From Thalassobacillus sp. CUG 92003 (GTDB lineage Bacteria; Bacillota; Bacilli; Bacillales; Halobacillaceae), in assembly GCF_013618635.1 (NCBI RefSeq), contig NZ_JABLSJ010000009.1, forward strand, positions 62,001 to 126,000: DNA of 64,000 nt, in the 5' to 3' direction. Numbering within the stretch: position 1 is the first letter of the stretch; each line of letters begins with the position of its first letter. The position numbers and the translations under genes are program-made. The notes under the pieces are model-generated. The model was not told where the DNA came from, made no database searches, and was given only the letters and a program-made list of their open reading frames with translations. Below, in pieces: positions 47,120-56,896 of the stretch.

Positions 47120-47194
47120 AGTTGTTTCTTTTGACTTTATTTCGATTGACCCTAAGCTTCAAACAGTTTTTTTAAAACTGAATGAGAAAAAATG

Positions 47195-47752
47195 CTATGC
47201 GCGTGAAACATACTTACCGTCTGTTGTGCTGATGACTAAGTTTTCCCCTTCTTCGATAAAGAAAGGCACTTGTACAATCAGGCCAGTTTCTAACGTGGCT
47301 GGCTTTGTACCACCGCTCGCCGTATCACCTTTGATGCCCGGTTCTGTTTCTTCTACCTTCAGTTCAACGTTTTTAGGGAGGTCGACACCGATGGTTTCCC
47401 CTTCATAGGTTAAGATGTTCACTTCAGAATTCTCTTTAAGATATTTCAATTCTCGCTCAATTGAACTGGTCGGTAATTCCATTTGGTCGAACGTATCCGT
47501 ATCCATGAAGGCATGCATATCCCCAGAGGAGTACAAGTATTGCATCTTGCGGTTTTCAATATGAGCACGCTCTACTTTTTCCCCTGCACGAAATGTTTTT
47601 TCTTGAATGTTGCCATTACGCATATTCCTTAATTTAGAGCGAACAAACGCGGCGCCTTTTCCTGGTTTGACATGCTGAAAATCAATAACTTGCCAAATAT
47701 CATGATCTACCTGGATGGTCAAGCCTGTCCGAAAATCATTTACAGAAACCAT
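47195..47752 (-). CDS. efp: Elongation factor P
   Basis: 185 residues, three beta domains. The modification loop is [12 protein letters not shown] with Lys32 at the tip; the C-terminal [18 protein letters not shown] signature is intact. It relieves ribosome stalling at polyproline. AAGGAGG precedes the ATG; 17 bases after papA. Confidence 0.97.
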   Translation of the reverse strand: MVSVNDFRTGLTIQVDHDIWQVIDFQHVKPGKGAAFVRSKLRNMRNGNIQEKTFRAGEKVERAHIENRKMQYLYSSGDMHAFMDTDTFDQMELPTSSIERELKYLKENSEVNILTYEGETIGVDLPKNVELKVEETEPGIKGDTASGGTKPATLETGLIVQVPFFIEEGENLVISTTDGKYVSRA

Positions 47753-47769
47753 TTTATTCCTCCTTAATA

Positions 47770-48831
47770 TTACAATGTAATAAGCTCTTTGGGGGACGTA
47801 TTGAGTCTCTCATTTCCGTCCGCCGTAATGACCGTATCGTCCTCAATCCGACAACCGCCTACCTTCGGGACATAGATGCCGGGTTCAACAGTGACCACCA
47901 TCCCCGGCTCCAATAATTGCTCAGAGCGGAACGATAACCCCGGTCCCTCATGTACATCCAATCCGATGCCGTGTCCAGTTGAATGACCGAAGTACTCACC
48001 ATAACCCTGGTCATTTATATAATCACGTGTTAAGGCATCAGCTTGTTTGGCTGTAATCCCTGCTTTAAGTCCATCCATGCCTTTCAACTGCGCCTGAAGA
48101 ACCGTGTCATAGATCGTTTTCAGCTCGTCGTTGATATCCCCGACAGCTATCGTACGAGTGATATCTGAACAATATCCTTGATACAGAGCACCAAAGTCAA
48201 GGGTCACAAGCTCCCCCGTTTGGATCTGTTTTGTCGATGCAACGCCATGCGGCAAGGCTGAACGATAACCGGAAGCTACTATAATATCAAAACTTGACGA
48301 TACCGCCCCTTGTTTCCGCATGAAAAACTCTAATTCATTGGAAACGTCAATTTCCTTTACACCAGGCTTGATAAAATCCAAAATATGAGTGAACGCATCG
48401 TCCGCTATTTTGGCTGCATCCTTTAATATAGCAAGTTCTTCATCTGACTTAATCAGACGAAGCTTTTCAACCATATTGGATGTTGGAACAAGCGTGGCTT
48501 CAATATGCTTGTCATACTTTTCAAATAAACTATATGTAAGATAATCCTTTTCAAAGCCCAATTGGTTCAGACTCAGTTGCTGTGTCTGGCTGCCTACTTC
48601 TTCTGTGATCGGCGTTTTATGTTCAATCAATTCAAAATCAGGAGCTTGATCAGCAGCTTGTTCAGTGTATCTAAAATCTGTAATTAAAATGGCTCTATCG
48701 TGTGTAATTAACACTGCACCCGATGATCCCGTGAAGCCTGTGATATATTGCCTGTTTTTATCACTTGTAATCAATAACCCTTCCAAATCACGGTCTTTCA
48801 TTTCTTCTCGTAATTTATTCAGTTTCCCCAT
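47770..48831 (-). CDS. papA: Xaa-Pro aminopeptidase/dipeptidase (M24B)
   Basis: 353 residues. The creatinase-like N-terminal domain is followed by the pita-bread catalytic domain with metal ligands in [42 protein letters not shown] and RIEDDTVIT. It cleaves Xaa-Pro bonds. The frame opens at 48852 inside aroQ; ATG 48831 after GGGAG is preferred. Confidence 0.93.
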   Translation of the reverse strand: MGKLNKLREEMKDRDLEGLLITSDKNRQYITGFTGSSGAVLITHDRAILITDFRYTEQAADQAPDFELIEHKTPITEEVGSQTQQLSLNQLGFEKDYLTYSLFEKYDKHIEATLVPTSNMVEKLRLIKSDEELAILKDAAKIADDAFTHILDFIKPGVKEIDVSNELEFFMRKQGAVSSSFDIIVASGYRSALPHGVASTKQIQTGELVTLDFGALYQGYCSDITRTIAVGDINDELKTIYDTVLQAQLKGMDGLKAGITAKQADALTRDYINDQGYGEYFGHSTGHGIGLDVHEGPGLSFRSEQLLEPGMVVTVEPGIYVPKVGGCRIEDDTVITADGNERLNTSPKELITL

Positions 48832-48848
48832 TAAACTAAAAACTCCCT

Positions 48849-49292
48849 TCACGATTTTTGCTGGTCAATCAAGGCCATAGCGGCCAATTGATAGCCTTTT
48901 GCTCCTAAACCAACGATTTGGCCGGTACACACTGGAGCAAGCATGGAATGGTGCCGGAAAGATTCTCTGTTGTGAACATTTGACAAATGAACTTCTATAA
49001 CAGGGGGATCAATTGCTTGAATCGCATCTCGTAAAGCGATACTCGTATGTGTGTAAGCTCCGGGGTTGAACACGACACCTGTCACCTTCCCATTCGCTTG
49101 TTGAAGACGATCAATCAACTCCCCTTCATGGTTGGACTGAAAATGTTCAATGGAAAACCCATGCGGTTCCACGGACTCATTTACGCTATTGATGATTGAT
49201 TCTAAAGTTTGTGATCCGTAAACGCCTGGTTCTCTCGAGCCTAACAGATTCAAATTCGGTCCATTTAACAGTAATAATCGCTTCATGTCCAT
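48849..49292 (-). CDS. aroQ: Type II 3-dehydroquinate dehydratase
   Basis: 147 residues. LLLLNGPNLNLLGSREPGVY carries the Asn and catalytic Tyr region; GVVFNPGAYTHTSIALRDA and VIEVHLSNVHNRESFRHHS hold the remaining active-site residues. Third step of the shikimate pathway. A second ATG two codons downstream (49286) has slightly better spacing from GAGGGGA. Confidence 0.96.
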   Translation of the reverse strand: MDMKRLLLLNGPNLNLLGSREPGVYGSQTLESIINSVNESVEPHGFSIEHFQSNHEGELIDRLQQANGKVTGVVFNPGAYTHTSIALRDAIQAIDPPVIEVHLSNVHNRESFRHHSMLAPVCTGQIVGLGAKGYQLAAMALIDQQKS

Positions 49293-49360
49293 CTCTTCCC
49301 CTCATGTCTATAACAGGTATCCGATACTAAGTTTATCATACTCCCCTATTATATGAATAA

Positions 49361-49852
49361 TCATTTTGCTGACTGATTAAAGTCATGATACTCATATGAT
49401 ATGGAATACCCTATAAAAACACCATATAAAACATGAAGGCAGAACGTAGTCACCATCGTATCACTGCTGAGCTCTCCCCAAGCCGGCACAGCATTAAATA
49501 TAGGATTGAAGGCTAAAAATATAAGCAGCCAAATGAGAATACCGTAAACTATTCCAGGCCACATCCCATGCAGCTTCTTCAAAGCCAGGTAATAGACGAG
49601 TGCTGTAACCATTGAAATCAGAGCTACAGCCAGCACGCCTAACACTTCTGCAATCCATGTTGACGTCCATTCATTTTGCCAAAATGACCGAATGAAAAAG
49701 GATGCAGGTGAGACTTCTGAGAAATGAAAAAAATAAGTGAAAGCTCCAATGCCGCTCCAAAGCACCCCTGAGACAAAACCTGTTGTTACCGCTTTGGATA
49801 CCACACTCTTTTGGGGTTCCTGTTTTCGTTGGTCGTGCTTACGTTTAGACAC
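49361..49852 (-). CDS. yqhR: Conserved membrane protein YqhR
   Basis: About 163 residues with four hydrophobic helices, including TGFVSGVLWSGIGAFTYFF, VLGVLAVALISMVTALVYYL and VYGILIWLLIFLAFNPIF, and a short Lys/Arg/Gln-rich N-terminus. It matches YqhR by position and topology; function unknown. GTG 49852 is chosen from the GAGGTG site; the frame opens at 49897. Divergent from yqhQ. Confidence 0.85.
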   Translation of the reverse strand: MSKRKHDQRKQEPQKSVVSKAVTTGFVSGVLWSGIGAFTYFFHFSEVSPASFFIRSFWQNEWTSTWIAEVLGVLAVALISMVTALVYYLALKKLHGMWPGIVYGILIWLLIFLAFNPIFNAVPAWGELSSDTMVTTFCLHVLYGVFIGYSISYEYHDFNQSAK

Positions 49853-49980
49853 ATTCATCACCTCAGCCTTAGTTTTTCCACAATAGGCAAAATTCATCCT
49901 GCAACACGGATACCACTAGTGATATTCTGCATTTTCCTGTAAAATAATATGTAATGAATATGAAAAAGGTTGGTGGGGGA

Positions 49981-50934
49981 ATGAAGAAGTCACAAAAGAC
50001 AGCTTACGGCGGTCAAGCCGTCGTTGAAGGTGTCATGTTTGCTGGTAAAAGCAGCTACGTCACAGCTGTAAGAAGAAAAGATGAAAGTATTGAATATTTT
50101 GAGCTGGATAGGAAAGAATCTAAAGTAGCAAGGCGATTGAAAAAAATTCCGTTCGTCCGAGGGATTGTGTCACTGCTTCAAGCAAGTGCTAACGGCACGA
50201 AACATCTCAATTTTTCAAGCGAACGTTACGATGTTCACCCGGACGATGATGACGAGATTCAATCAGAAGAAGAAACGTCTAAACTTGCTATGATTCTAGG
50301 TGTGGGTGCTGTCGGAATTCTTTCCTTTCTATTTGGTAAGTTGATTTTCACGGTAACACCAGCCATTGTCGCGAATTTTTTCACCCCTATCGTGTCGGGA
50401 ACGGTCGGTCAGGTTATCTTAGAGAGTTGTTTTAAGCTAATACTGCTCTTGCTTTATATCTATCTTATTTCGATGACGCCCATCATCAAACGGGTTTTCC
50501 AATATCATGGAGCAGAGCATAAAGTGATTAACACGTATGAAAATGGCAAAGACTTGACCGTAGAAAATGTTCAGCAGCAATCACGTCTCCACTATCGCTG
50601 TGGCTCTAGTTTCATTCTGTTTACGGTGATCGTCGGCATGTTTGTTTATATGTTTGTAGAGCCTGATCCCTTGTGGTGGCGTGTAGTGAACCGCATACTT
50701 TTAATCCCTGTTGTGATCGGGATTTCATTCGAAGTTTTACAGTTTACCAATAAAGTCAGAAATGTTCCTCTCCTGAATTTACTGGGCTATCCTGGCCTTT
50801 GGCTGCAACTATTGACGACAAAAGAACCTAAGGATGATCAAGTCGATGTTGCGATCCATTCTTTTAACAAAGTATTAGAAAATGATAAGAACAGCGCTAA
50901 ACGTGGTATAGAGAATAGTAAGGTGGTTTCTTAA
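49981..50934 (+). CDS. yqhQ: DUF1385 membrane protein YqhQ
   Basis: About 317 residues. N-terminal TAYGGQAVVEGVMFAGKSSY and central FQYHGAEHKVINTYENGKDL are diagnostic of DUF1385; four to five membrane helices surround them. The function is unknown. The ATG at 49981 follows GGTGGGGG closely; an earlier in-frame ATG lies at 49954. Confidence 0.9.
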   Translation: MKKSQKTAYGGQAVVEGVMFAGKSSYVTAVRRKDESIEYFELDRKESKVARRLKKIPFVRGIVSLLQASANGTKHLNFSSERYDVHPDDDDEIQSEEETSKLAMILGVGAVGILSFLFGKLIFTVTPAIVANFFTPIVSGTVGQVILESCFKLILLLLYIYLISMTPIIKRVFQYHGAEHKVINTYENGKDLTVENVQQQSRLHYRCGSSFILFTVIVGMFVYMFVEPDPLWWRVVNRILLIPVVIGISFEVLQFTNKVRNVPLLNLLGYPGLWLQLLTTKEPKDDQVDVAIHSFNKVLENDKNSAKRGIENSKVVS

Positions 50935-50965
50935 TCCAATTGATGTAGAAGGGGGGAATAAACCT

Positions 50966-51355
50966 ATGACCCGCAGCCGTCTCACGCCTGTTATTTATAT
51001 TTTGATGGCTCTTGCCGTCTTTGGTGTCGGCGTCCAATTATTCAGGGATACCATGGGGTTTTTGACATCCATACTGATTATGGTCGGTGTGGCAGCGCTC
51101 CTGTATGGTGCGATTTATTACTTCTTCCTGCGTCCGCGAATGGGTGGATCTTCTGCAGAAATGAAAAAATACAAACAGGCTGTAAAACAGTCTAAAATGA
51201 GATACAGTGGCAAATCAACCTCTCAGGCAGCAACAGCCCGTGAACCCATTAAAACAGCCCCTGCCCCTAAAAAGAAAAAGAAGCGCAGCAGCGCGCCTCA
51301 TCTTCGTGTCATTGAAGGCCATAAAAATAAAGATAAAGATCGAGCCTCGAATTAA
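50966..51355 (+). CDS. yqhP: SA1362/YqhP family small membrane protein
   Basis: 129 residues: two helices (LTPVIYILMALAVFGVGVQL and ILIMVGVAALLYGAIYYFFL), then a strongly basic tail with several Lys runs (PKKKKKRSSAP). Conserved beside yqhQ; function unknown. AGAAGGGGGG precedes the ATG. Confidence 0.87.
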   Translation: MTRSRLTPVIYILMALAVFGVGVQLFRDTMGFLTSILIMVGVAALLYGAIYYFFLRPRMGGSSAEMKKYKQAVKQSKMRYSGKSTSQAATAREPIKTAPAPKKKKKRSSAPHLRVIEGHKNKDKDRASN

Positions 51356-51373
51356 GGCTCGATTATTTATTTT
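51339..51373. terminator. Terminator between yqhP and yqhO
   Basis: ATCGAGCCT pairs with AAGGCTCGAT and is followed by a T-rich tract, overlapping the ends of both convergent genes. Confidence 0.8.
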
Positions 51374-52257
51374 GACCATTGTTTTAGAAATTCCGAGCCA
51401 TACTCTCTCCCTGTTACGATTAATCGCTCTACTTGATCTGTGGTCAACTGAAAATCGGTCGTATCCACCCCTTTGACTGGAATGAACAAAATATCGTTTG
51501 ATTTGGATTTCGAAATATAACGGGCATCATGGGCTTTTTTCATCGTTGTAAACAACGCATGGAACATCTCAATCGAATTACGGATTTTACGTTTAGGTAC
51601 ATAATACGGGGGATCGCTCAATTTCATCCCTAAAATCGGCCGCTTGCGATTCCCATTGCGTTCTTCTAACACCCATACCGGAAAATTACTTAATAACCCC
51701 CCATCCACAATCAACGATTTTCTTCCTGCCTTACCTGTCAATTTAACCGGCATAAAGTAGTAGGGCAGCCCGGCACTCATCCTCACGGCTTTAGCAACCG
51801 AAAACGTCTTCGGATCAATATTGTAGAACTCCCGCAAATCATCCGGTATGACGAGGATGCGACCGAGTGTAAGATCCGAGCAGACAACCTTCAACGACCC
51901 TTCAGGCAGATCATTAAACGTTCTTACTCCTTTCAACATCAGGATGTCAGAGAGCCACGCTTCGAGTTGCTCCCCTTTATATAGCCCCATTCGAAAATAC
52001 AACATGAGCCACTTTGTGAACGGCAGCATTTTTTCAATAAAAGGAGGGTCAATAAATAAGTTATAATCAATCGTTTTTAAATGGTCTTCCAGTTCTTTAA
52101 CTGAAAACCCGGCAGCAAGCAGACTCGCGGTAATCGCCCCAGCAGAGGTGCCGGCAAATCGAGTGAACTCATACCCTTCCTCTTCGATAACCTGCAATGC
52201 CCCAATGAACGCGAGGGCTTTGATCCCCCCGCCGGAAAACACCCCGTCAATTTTCAT
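51367..52257 (-). CDS. yqhO: Patatin-like phospholipase family protein (YqhO)
   Basis: 296 residues. The oxyanion motif GVFSGGGIKALAFIGAL, nucleophile serine in FAGTSAGAITASLLA and catalytic Asp in IVDGGLLSNFPVW form the Ser-Asp dyad of patatins. It probably hydrolyses lipids at the inner face of the membrane; no signal peptide. Substrate not known. Confidence 0.93.
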   Translation of the reverse strand: MKIDGVFSGGGIKALAFIGALQVIEEEGYEFTRFAGTSAGAITASLLAAGFSVKELEDHLKTIDYNLFIDPPFIEKMLPFTKWLMLYFRMGLYKGEQLEAWLSDILMLKGVRTFNDLPEGSLKVVCSDLTLGRILVIPDDLREFYNIDPKTFSVAKAVRMSAGLPYYFMPVKLTGKAGRKSLIVDGGLLSNFPVWVLEERNGNRKRPILGMKLSDPPYYVPKRKIRNSIEMFHALFTTMKKAHDARYISKSKSNDILFIPVKGVDTTDFQLTTDQVERLIVTGREYGSEFLKQWSK

Positions 52258-52388
52258 AAGCTACCTCCCTAAAAGCAAGCGCCTTACTTATGTATAGAAC
52301 AATCGTTTAGCAGCTAGAACTTCATATGGTAGCTAATATAAAAAGTCAAAAAGGTGACGATAGCACGTGGTTCAGGGAGAAGAGTGAA

Positions 52389-52524
52389 AAGAACAAAGGC
52401 GCAAGTGGTCTTTCCTTCCGCAGGTGGGTTACTTATGTCGCGAGGAGCTGGGCGCTGGAGCCGGACGTGGCTTATGAGGTATGTGTTATCCACAGGGCCC
52501 AAATTTTATAAGTTCCTAAGCAAC
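52389..52524 (+). repeat. Dispersed repeat, family C, long copy
   Basis: 136 bases matching 2680-2762 at both ends. The extra internal segment, with GTGGTCTTTCCTTCCGCAGG and TATGTCGCGAGGAGCTGG, is bounded by GGCGC on each side, so the short copy could arise by deletion between those five-base repeats. Three overlapping short frames cross it without real gene features. The rest of 52258-52577 holds only the mntR terminator. Confidence 0.8.
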
Positions 52525-52556
52525 AAAAAAACTGCCGAGCATTCCTCGACAGCTTT
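52525..52556 (-). terminator. Terminator of mntR
   Basis: Minus strand CTGTCGAG, loop GAATG, CTCGGCAG, then seven T residues. Confidence 0.88.
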
Positions 52557-52577
52557 CAATCTTAACGATATGTTCAA

Positions 52578-53015
52578 TTAGGCTTCTTCATCATTTTGAC
52601 GTTCATTCTGATCCTGAACTTCCCTTAGTCCTTTTATACTTGCAGGGTTTTCTTCAAAATATTGCACAAGATCACCGATACGATCAATGGAATTCCAACT
52701 CAGATGATGCTCAATACCTTCAACATCTTCATAAATATTACCCTTATCCACTCCGATAATTTCAAGGAATTGTTCAAGCAACTCATGACGGTAGACTAAG
52801 CGTTTGCCTACTTTCTTTCCTTTAGGCGTCAGGATAAGGCCCCGGTATTTTTCATAATTTAAATATTGGTCTTTATCAAGCTTTTGGACCATCTTGGTAA
52901 CGGATGAAGGATGAACCTGCAAATTCTCTGCGATATCCGAAACTCTTGCATAACCTTTCTCTTCGATAAGCATATATATTTGTTCAATATAATCTTCCAT
53001 ACTTGGCGTTGGCAT
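52578..53015 (-). CDS. mntR: Manganese transport regulator MntR
   Basis: 145 residues of the DtxR family. A winged helix ([19 protein letters not shown]) and dimerisation domain; the metal ligands known from B. subtilis are all in place: Asp8, Glu11, His77, Glu99, Glu102 and His103. It represses Mn uptake when Mn2+ is bound. Monocistronic. Confidence 0.96.
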   Translation of the reverse strand: MPTPSMEDYIEQIYMLIEEKGYARVSDIAENLQVHPSSVTKMVQKLDKDQYLNYEKYRGLILTPKGKKVGKRLVYRHELLEQFLEIIGVDKGNIYEDVEGIEHHLSWNSIDRIGDLVQYFEENPASIKGLREVQDQNERQNDEEA

Positions 53016-53143
53016 GAATCATCCCCCAATATTGCTTGGCATTACGAACGTTTCACTCATCAAAATGATACACTACTTTCCGTCTAGTGACAAGGAAGCT
53101 CACATGATAATAAGAAAAACACGAAACATTAGAAAGTTCAATT

Positions 53144-53176
53144 GGGGGAGACGGCTGTTTATACCGTCCCCCCCCC
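53144..53176 (-). terminator. GC-rich hairpin after nrdJ
   Basis: Minus strand GGGGGACGG pairs with CCGTCTCCCCC, with a nine-base C run on the plus strand (53168-53176). The following tract is only weakly T-rich, so termination is plausible rather than certain. The homopolymer is also a likely sequencing-error or slippage spot. Confidence 0.5.
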
Positions 53177-53212
53177 AAACCTTTCAAAATGCCTCGTGTC
53201 AAACGATCGTTA

Positions 53213-55780
53213 TTATAAACCACATTTTAATTGAGCATTACAATTCGTGCAGGTATTACAGCCTCCAATATCCTCTATGCTCCCCTTACGGCAAACAGGA
53301 CAGGTATTACCGACTTCAGAGCCGATGGTGACATCTGTTTTATCTAATTCCTGCACCGTGTCCATCAACACCACGCGAGGTTTCCGATCTTCTTCAAATT
53401 CGATTTCTGTTTGTTCGCCGTTGTAATCATTCTCCTCTGCTTTAAGCGTAAGAACTTGACTGTCACGGCTGCCATCGACGTACACCGTACCGCCTTTGGC
53501 TCCACCGCGGTAAAGGCGCTGATACACATTTTCTACCTGCTCCACGCTATAACCCTTCGGAGCATTGACCGTTTTGGAGATAGAACTGTCCACCCATTTT
53601 TGAATGACACATTGCGTATCGGCGTGTGCTTCAGGCGATAGACTCATTGCAGTTACGAACCAATGAGGCAGTTCGTCTTCATTTTGTTCAGGGTTGTGAT
53701 CCAGATATTCCTGGACGATATCAGCCTTCACCTCGATAAACTTCCCTAGTCGCCCGCTGCGATAATACGAGAATGAGAAATAAGGTTCCAGACCTGTCGA
53801 AACCCCAACCATCGTGCCAGTACTACCAGTAGGAGCCACTGTCAATAGGTGTGAGTTACGTATCCCGTGCTTTAACACACCTTCTTTAATATCCTCTGGC
53901 ATTTGCTTCATATAGCCTGTATTAATGAAATTTTGCCGCAACTGCTGCGTTTCTTCCTCGGTTTGGCCGATGAGGAATGGAAAACTTCCTTTCTCCTGAG
54001 CCAAATCAATGGAAGCACGATAAGCTGTCGTGGCAATGGTTTCAAAAATCTGGTCAACGAGCTCGTTTCCTTCTGAGGAACCGTACTCAGTCTCACAATA
54101 GATGAGTAAATCATGCAGCCCCATGACCCCCAGGCCAACTCGTCGTTCCCCCAATGCCTGGGTCTTATTGTCTTCTAAGAAATAAGGTGTAGCATCAATG
54201 ACATTATCCTGCATACGCACACCGGTTTGCACCGTCTGCTTCAATTTGTCAAAGTTAACTTGTTTCCTTTCTTTATCAGCCACAGAAGCCAAATTGACCG
54301 CTGCAAGATTACATACGCTATAAGGTGCCAATGGCTGTTCACCACACGGGTTGGTCGCCACCACTTTTTGACCATACGCAGACGCGTTCGTTTTGTCATT
54401 GGCATTATCGAGGAAGAAAATGCCCGGTTCTGCAGAGTAAGTGGCGCAAATATTAATCAAATTCCATAGTTCCTGGGCTTTGATCGTGCGATATGTCCGA
54501 ACGCTGTAACCTTTGTCCGCCCATTCACGCACATCTCCTGATTCTTGCCATTGATCGTTATAAGCTTTCATTTCTTCAGGCGAGTAATTTTCAACGTCTG
54601 GAAAGCGAAGCTCATACGCTTCATCATTTTCAACCGCATCCATAAACTCTTTTGTGATACACACTGAAATATTGGCGCCTGTTAAAAAGTCAGGGTTATT
54701 CACATCATAGGTCCCGCCTTCACGAAGCTTTTGCTCTGCTTCTTGAAGAGACTGGTCGGTAAATCCGCCTTGACCGGGCATCGTTTTATAGTTCAGGACG
54801 CTCTGAAGTAAATCCTTTTCTATCTCAGTCAACGGGGTAAACTTCAACTTCTGTTTAGCAAGCTGCTTAATTTGTTCATCTTCCGTGTTTTCAATTAAAA
54901 ACCGAAGGATACGGGGGTTTTGCATCTTCGATATGATGAATTCGATAATATCGGGATGCCAATCAGCCAGCATAATCATCTGAGCGCCGCGCCTTGATCC
55001 TCCTTGTTCCACTAGATGTGTCAACTTAGCAATGTCATCAAGCCAGGACACCGATCCTGATGATTTACCGTTCACCCCTCTGGCCAATGTATTACGGGGG
55101 CGTAAAGTGGACCCATTCGTACCGACGCCTCCACCGCGCGACATGATCTCCATGACTTGCTTGCGGTGGTCTGAAATGCCTTCACGTGAATCCTGAATGA
55201 AAGGCATGACATAACAATTGAAATACGTTACATCTGTATCGGAGCCTGCCCCGTAAAGTACACGCCCGGCTGGAACGAATTGAAGATTGGAGAGCTCCTC
55301 ATAGAATGCTTCAAAGCTGGCCTGTTTTTGTTCAGGCGTAGCTTCCACTTCAGCAAGTCCCGTAGCGTTGCGAAGTGCGATTTGCTCATAATAGATCTCA
55401 AGCGGCTTATCAACTGTTTCCAAATACCTTTCAACGATTCCGGTCTCCTGTTCCTGAGGATGATCAAGAACATGGACGAACTCCTGGTTGACTTGAATGT
55501 GCGCCTTTTTGGTCTCCCAATTGATAGACGTGATGACACCTAATCCTCGGGCAGGAAATTTGGGGTCCTCTTTAACCGTGAGAACGACAAAATCGCCCTC
55601 GGAAAGCGTAAGTTTCTGTGTATCTTTAAAGGCATAACGGTCCAACATGACAAGCCTTGATACCCCTTTATGAGTGATCTTCATATCCTCTGTAATTGGA
55701 TGCACTTGAGGAAATTGACGAATATCTTCGTTAAGTCGTTCTATATTAAAGTTTGTCCGAGACTCGGTTGTAGCTGTCAT
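53213..55780 (-). CDS. nrdJ: Adenosylcobalamin-dependent (class II) ribonucleotide reductase
   Basis: About 855 residues. Motifs include FNCYVMPFIQDSREGISDHR, SRGGGVGTNGSTLRPRNT, the catalytic NPCGEQPLAPYSVCNLAAVN, PTGSTGTMVGVSTGLEP and YRGGAKGGTVYVDGSRDSQV. The C-terminal CPVC...CNTCTNC...CGL is a zinc-ribbon/redox tail. It reduces ribonucleotides with coenzyme B12 and needs neither oxygen nor a radical-generating partner. ATG 55780 is set by GGAG; the frame is open to 55837. B. subtilis uses class Ib NrdEF instead. Two NrdR boxes lie upstream. Confidence 0.95.
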   Translation of the reverse strand: MTATTESRTNFNIERLNEDIRQFPQVHPITEDMKITHKGVSRLVMLDRYAFKDTQKLTLSEGDFVVLTVKEDPKFPARGLGVITSINWETKKAHIQVNQEFVHVLDHPQEQETGIVERYLETVDKPLEIYYEQIALRNATGLAEVEATPEQKQASFEAFYEELSNLQFVPAGRVLYGAGSDTDVTYFNCYVMPFIQDSREGISDHRKQVMEIMSRGGGVGTNGSTLRPRNTLARGVNGKSSGSVSWLDDIAKLTHLVEQGGSRRGAQMIMLADWHPDIIEFIISKMQNPRILRFLIENTEDEQIKQLAKQKLKFTPLTEIEKDLLQSVLNYKTMPGQGGFTDQSLQEAEQKLREGGTYDVNNPDFLTGANISVCITKEFMDAVENDEAYELRFPDVENYSPEEMKAYNDQWQESGDVREWADKGYSVRTYRTIKAQELWNLINICATYSAEPGIFFLDNANDKTNASAYGQKVVATNPCGEQPLAPYSVCNLAAVNLASVADKERKQVNFDKLKQTVQTGVRMQDNVIDATPYFLEDNKTQALGERRVGLGVMGLHDLLIYCETEYGSSEGNELVDQIFETIATTAYRASIDLAQEKGSFPFLIGQTEEETQQLRQNFINTGYMKQMPEDIKEGVLKHGIRNSHLLTVAPTGSTGTMVGVSTGLEPYFSFSYYRSGRLGKFIEVKADIVQEYLDHNPEQNEDELPHWFVTAMSLSPEAHADTQCVIQKWVDSSISKTVNAPKGYSVEQVENVYQRLYRGGAKGGTVYVDGSRDSQVLTLKAEENDYNGEQTEIEFEEDRKPRVVLMDTVQELDKTDVTIGSEVGNTCPVCRKGSIEDIGGCNTCTNCNAQLKCGL

Positions 55781-55883
55781 TTTGAATCTCCTCTCTCTTA
55801 TAAACTTAGCACTTTTTTGTGAGGTCCATCGTGTCACACGAATTACCTTCTACTAGTTAAGATACCACATAAATGAAATTTAA

Positions 55884-55930
55884 ATCAATATATAGTGCTT
55901 AAATTTATTTTATCACACAATATATAGAAT
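55884..55930 (-). promoter_or_regulatory. Two phased NrdR boxes upstream of nrdJ
   Basis: Two 16-base sites, 55884-55899 and 55915-55930, share the core CTATATATTG on the minus strand and resemble the NrdR consensus ACACTATATATTGTGT. Their starts are 31 bases apart, three helical turns, the usual spacing for NrdR. The remainder of 55781-56204 is AT-rich, with no gene and no cobalamin riboswitch that I can recognise. Confidence 0.75.
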
Positions 55931-56144
55931 AATTGAACAAATAATTGTTTAAATGTCAATTTGAAAAACATGCAAAAAAACGAGAAAATTTACGAATTCA
56001 ATAGTTTGGCCGGCACTTTTTCACCTATGTGGTGTTTTTTTAAGCTTGCCTGATTCACTTCCATGTTTGCCCGTTATGCCCGATTATTCACACGTAAATC
56101 TGCTAGAATGTAAGGTCTCATGAAGGTGGGTTTGAATAAATACT

Positions 56145-56173
56145 TTGAAATGTCGAGGGATACTTTTTATAAT
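56145..56173 (+). promoter_or_regulatory. Vegetative promoter of yqhL
   Basis: TTGAAA, 17-base spacer, TATAAT; the predicted start site is about 25 bases before the ATG at 56205. Confidence 0.75.
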
Positions 56174-56204
56174 GGGGAAGGGAAAAGAAAATTGGGGGTA
56201 CGTA

Positions 56205-56579
56205 ATGATGGAAATTTTATTGATTTTATCCTTAGCGCTGGTTGTGTTTGTCGTGTATAAATACATTAAGTCGCGAAGAATCCTTACGACTCTTACGGAA
56301 GATGAATTTCGTCAAGGGTATCGAAAGGCGCAGTTGATCGATATTCGTGAACCTAAAGAGTTTCAGGGCGGCCACATTTTAGGGGCGAGGAATATTCCTC
56401 TTTCCCAGATGCGTAACCGTTTGATGGAAATCCGTAAAGACCAGCCTATTTATCTTTACTGCCAAAACGGGGCCCGTTCAGGGAGAGCAGCCATGCTTCT
56501 CAATAAGAAAGGCTACCAGGATATTTATCAGTTAAAAGGCGGCTTCAAGAAATGGACAGGTAAAATCAAAAAAAAGTAA
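56205..56579 (+). CDS. yqhL: Membrane-anchored rhodanese-like protein YqhL
   Basis: 124 residues: an N-terminal helix (EILLILSLALVVFVVYKYI) and a rhodanese domain with LIDIREPKEFQGGHILGARN and the active-site loop YCQNGARSGRAAML (catalytic Cys). It probably handles sulfane sulfur at the membrane. Start placed after GGGGGTACGTA and downstream of a clear promoter. Confidence 0.93.
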   Translation: MMEILLILSLALVVFVVYKYIKSRRILTTLTEDEFRQGYRKAQLIDIREPKEFQGGHILGARNIPLSQMRNRLMEIRKDQPIYLYCQNGARSGRAAMLLNKKGYQDIYQLKGGFKKWTGKIKKK

Positions 56580-56618
56580 GCGCCTAAACCCAAACACAAG
56601 TGTCTTGGGGGCCGTTGC

Positions 56619-56658
56619 AGCTTGTAGAGAACACAAAATTTCTCTACAAGCTTTTTTT
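56619..56658 (+). terminator. Terminator of yqhL
   Basis: AGCTTGTAGAGA pairs perfectly with TCTCTACAAGCT and is followed by TTTTTT. Confidence 0.92.
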
Positions 56659-56896
56659 GTGCGCACGGGCAGGTTAATACACTCGTTTTATTGCGGATAA
56701 TCGCCCGAGCCTTCTCGTGAATTCCACAATCCATTTACTCACGCGTGTTTAAATCTTAGTTATGACTGTTTTGTGACAACTATGGATCTCTGCAGGTGAT
56801 TGCCCATATGTGTAGAAGGAATGTCTTAAGTGGGGTGTTAATATTAGTCAGTCAAGCTTTGCTCATAAGAAGAATTCTTTTTTCTTACTATTTGGA

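Noticed and set aside
52314-52581. Several 60-75 codon frames between yqhO and mntR
   Set aside because: They overlap on both strands, follow repeat C, and extend into a terminator.
55781-56140. Possible cobalamin riboswitch before the B12-dependent reductase
   Set aside because: No B12-box-like sequence or extended structure was seen; the region is AT-rich with NrdR boxes instead.
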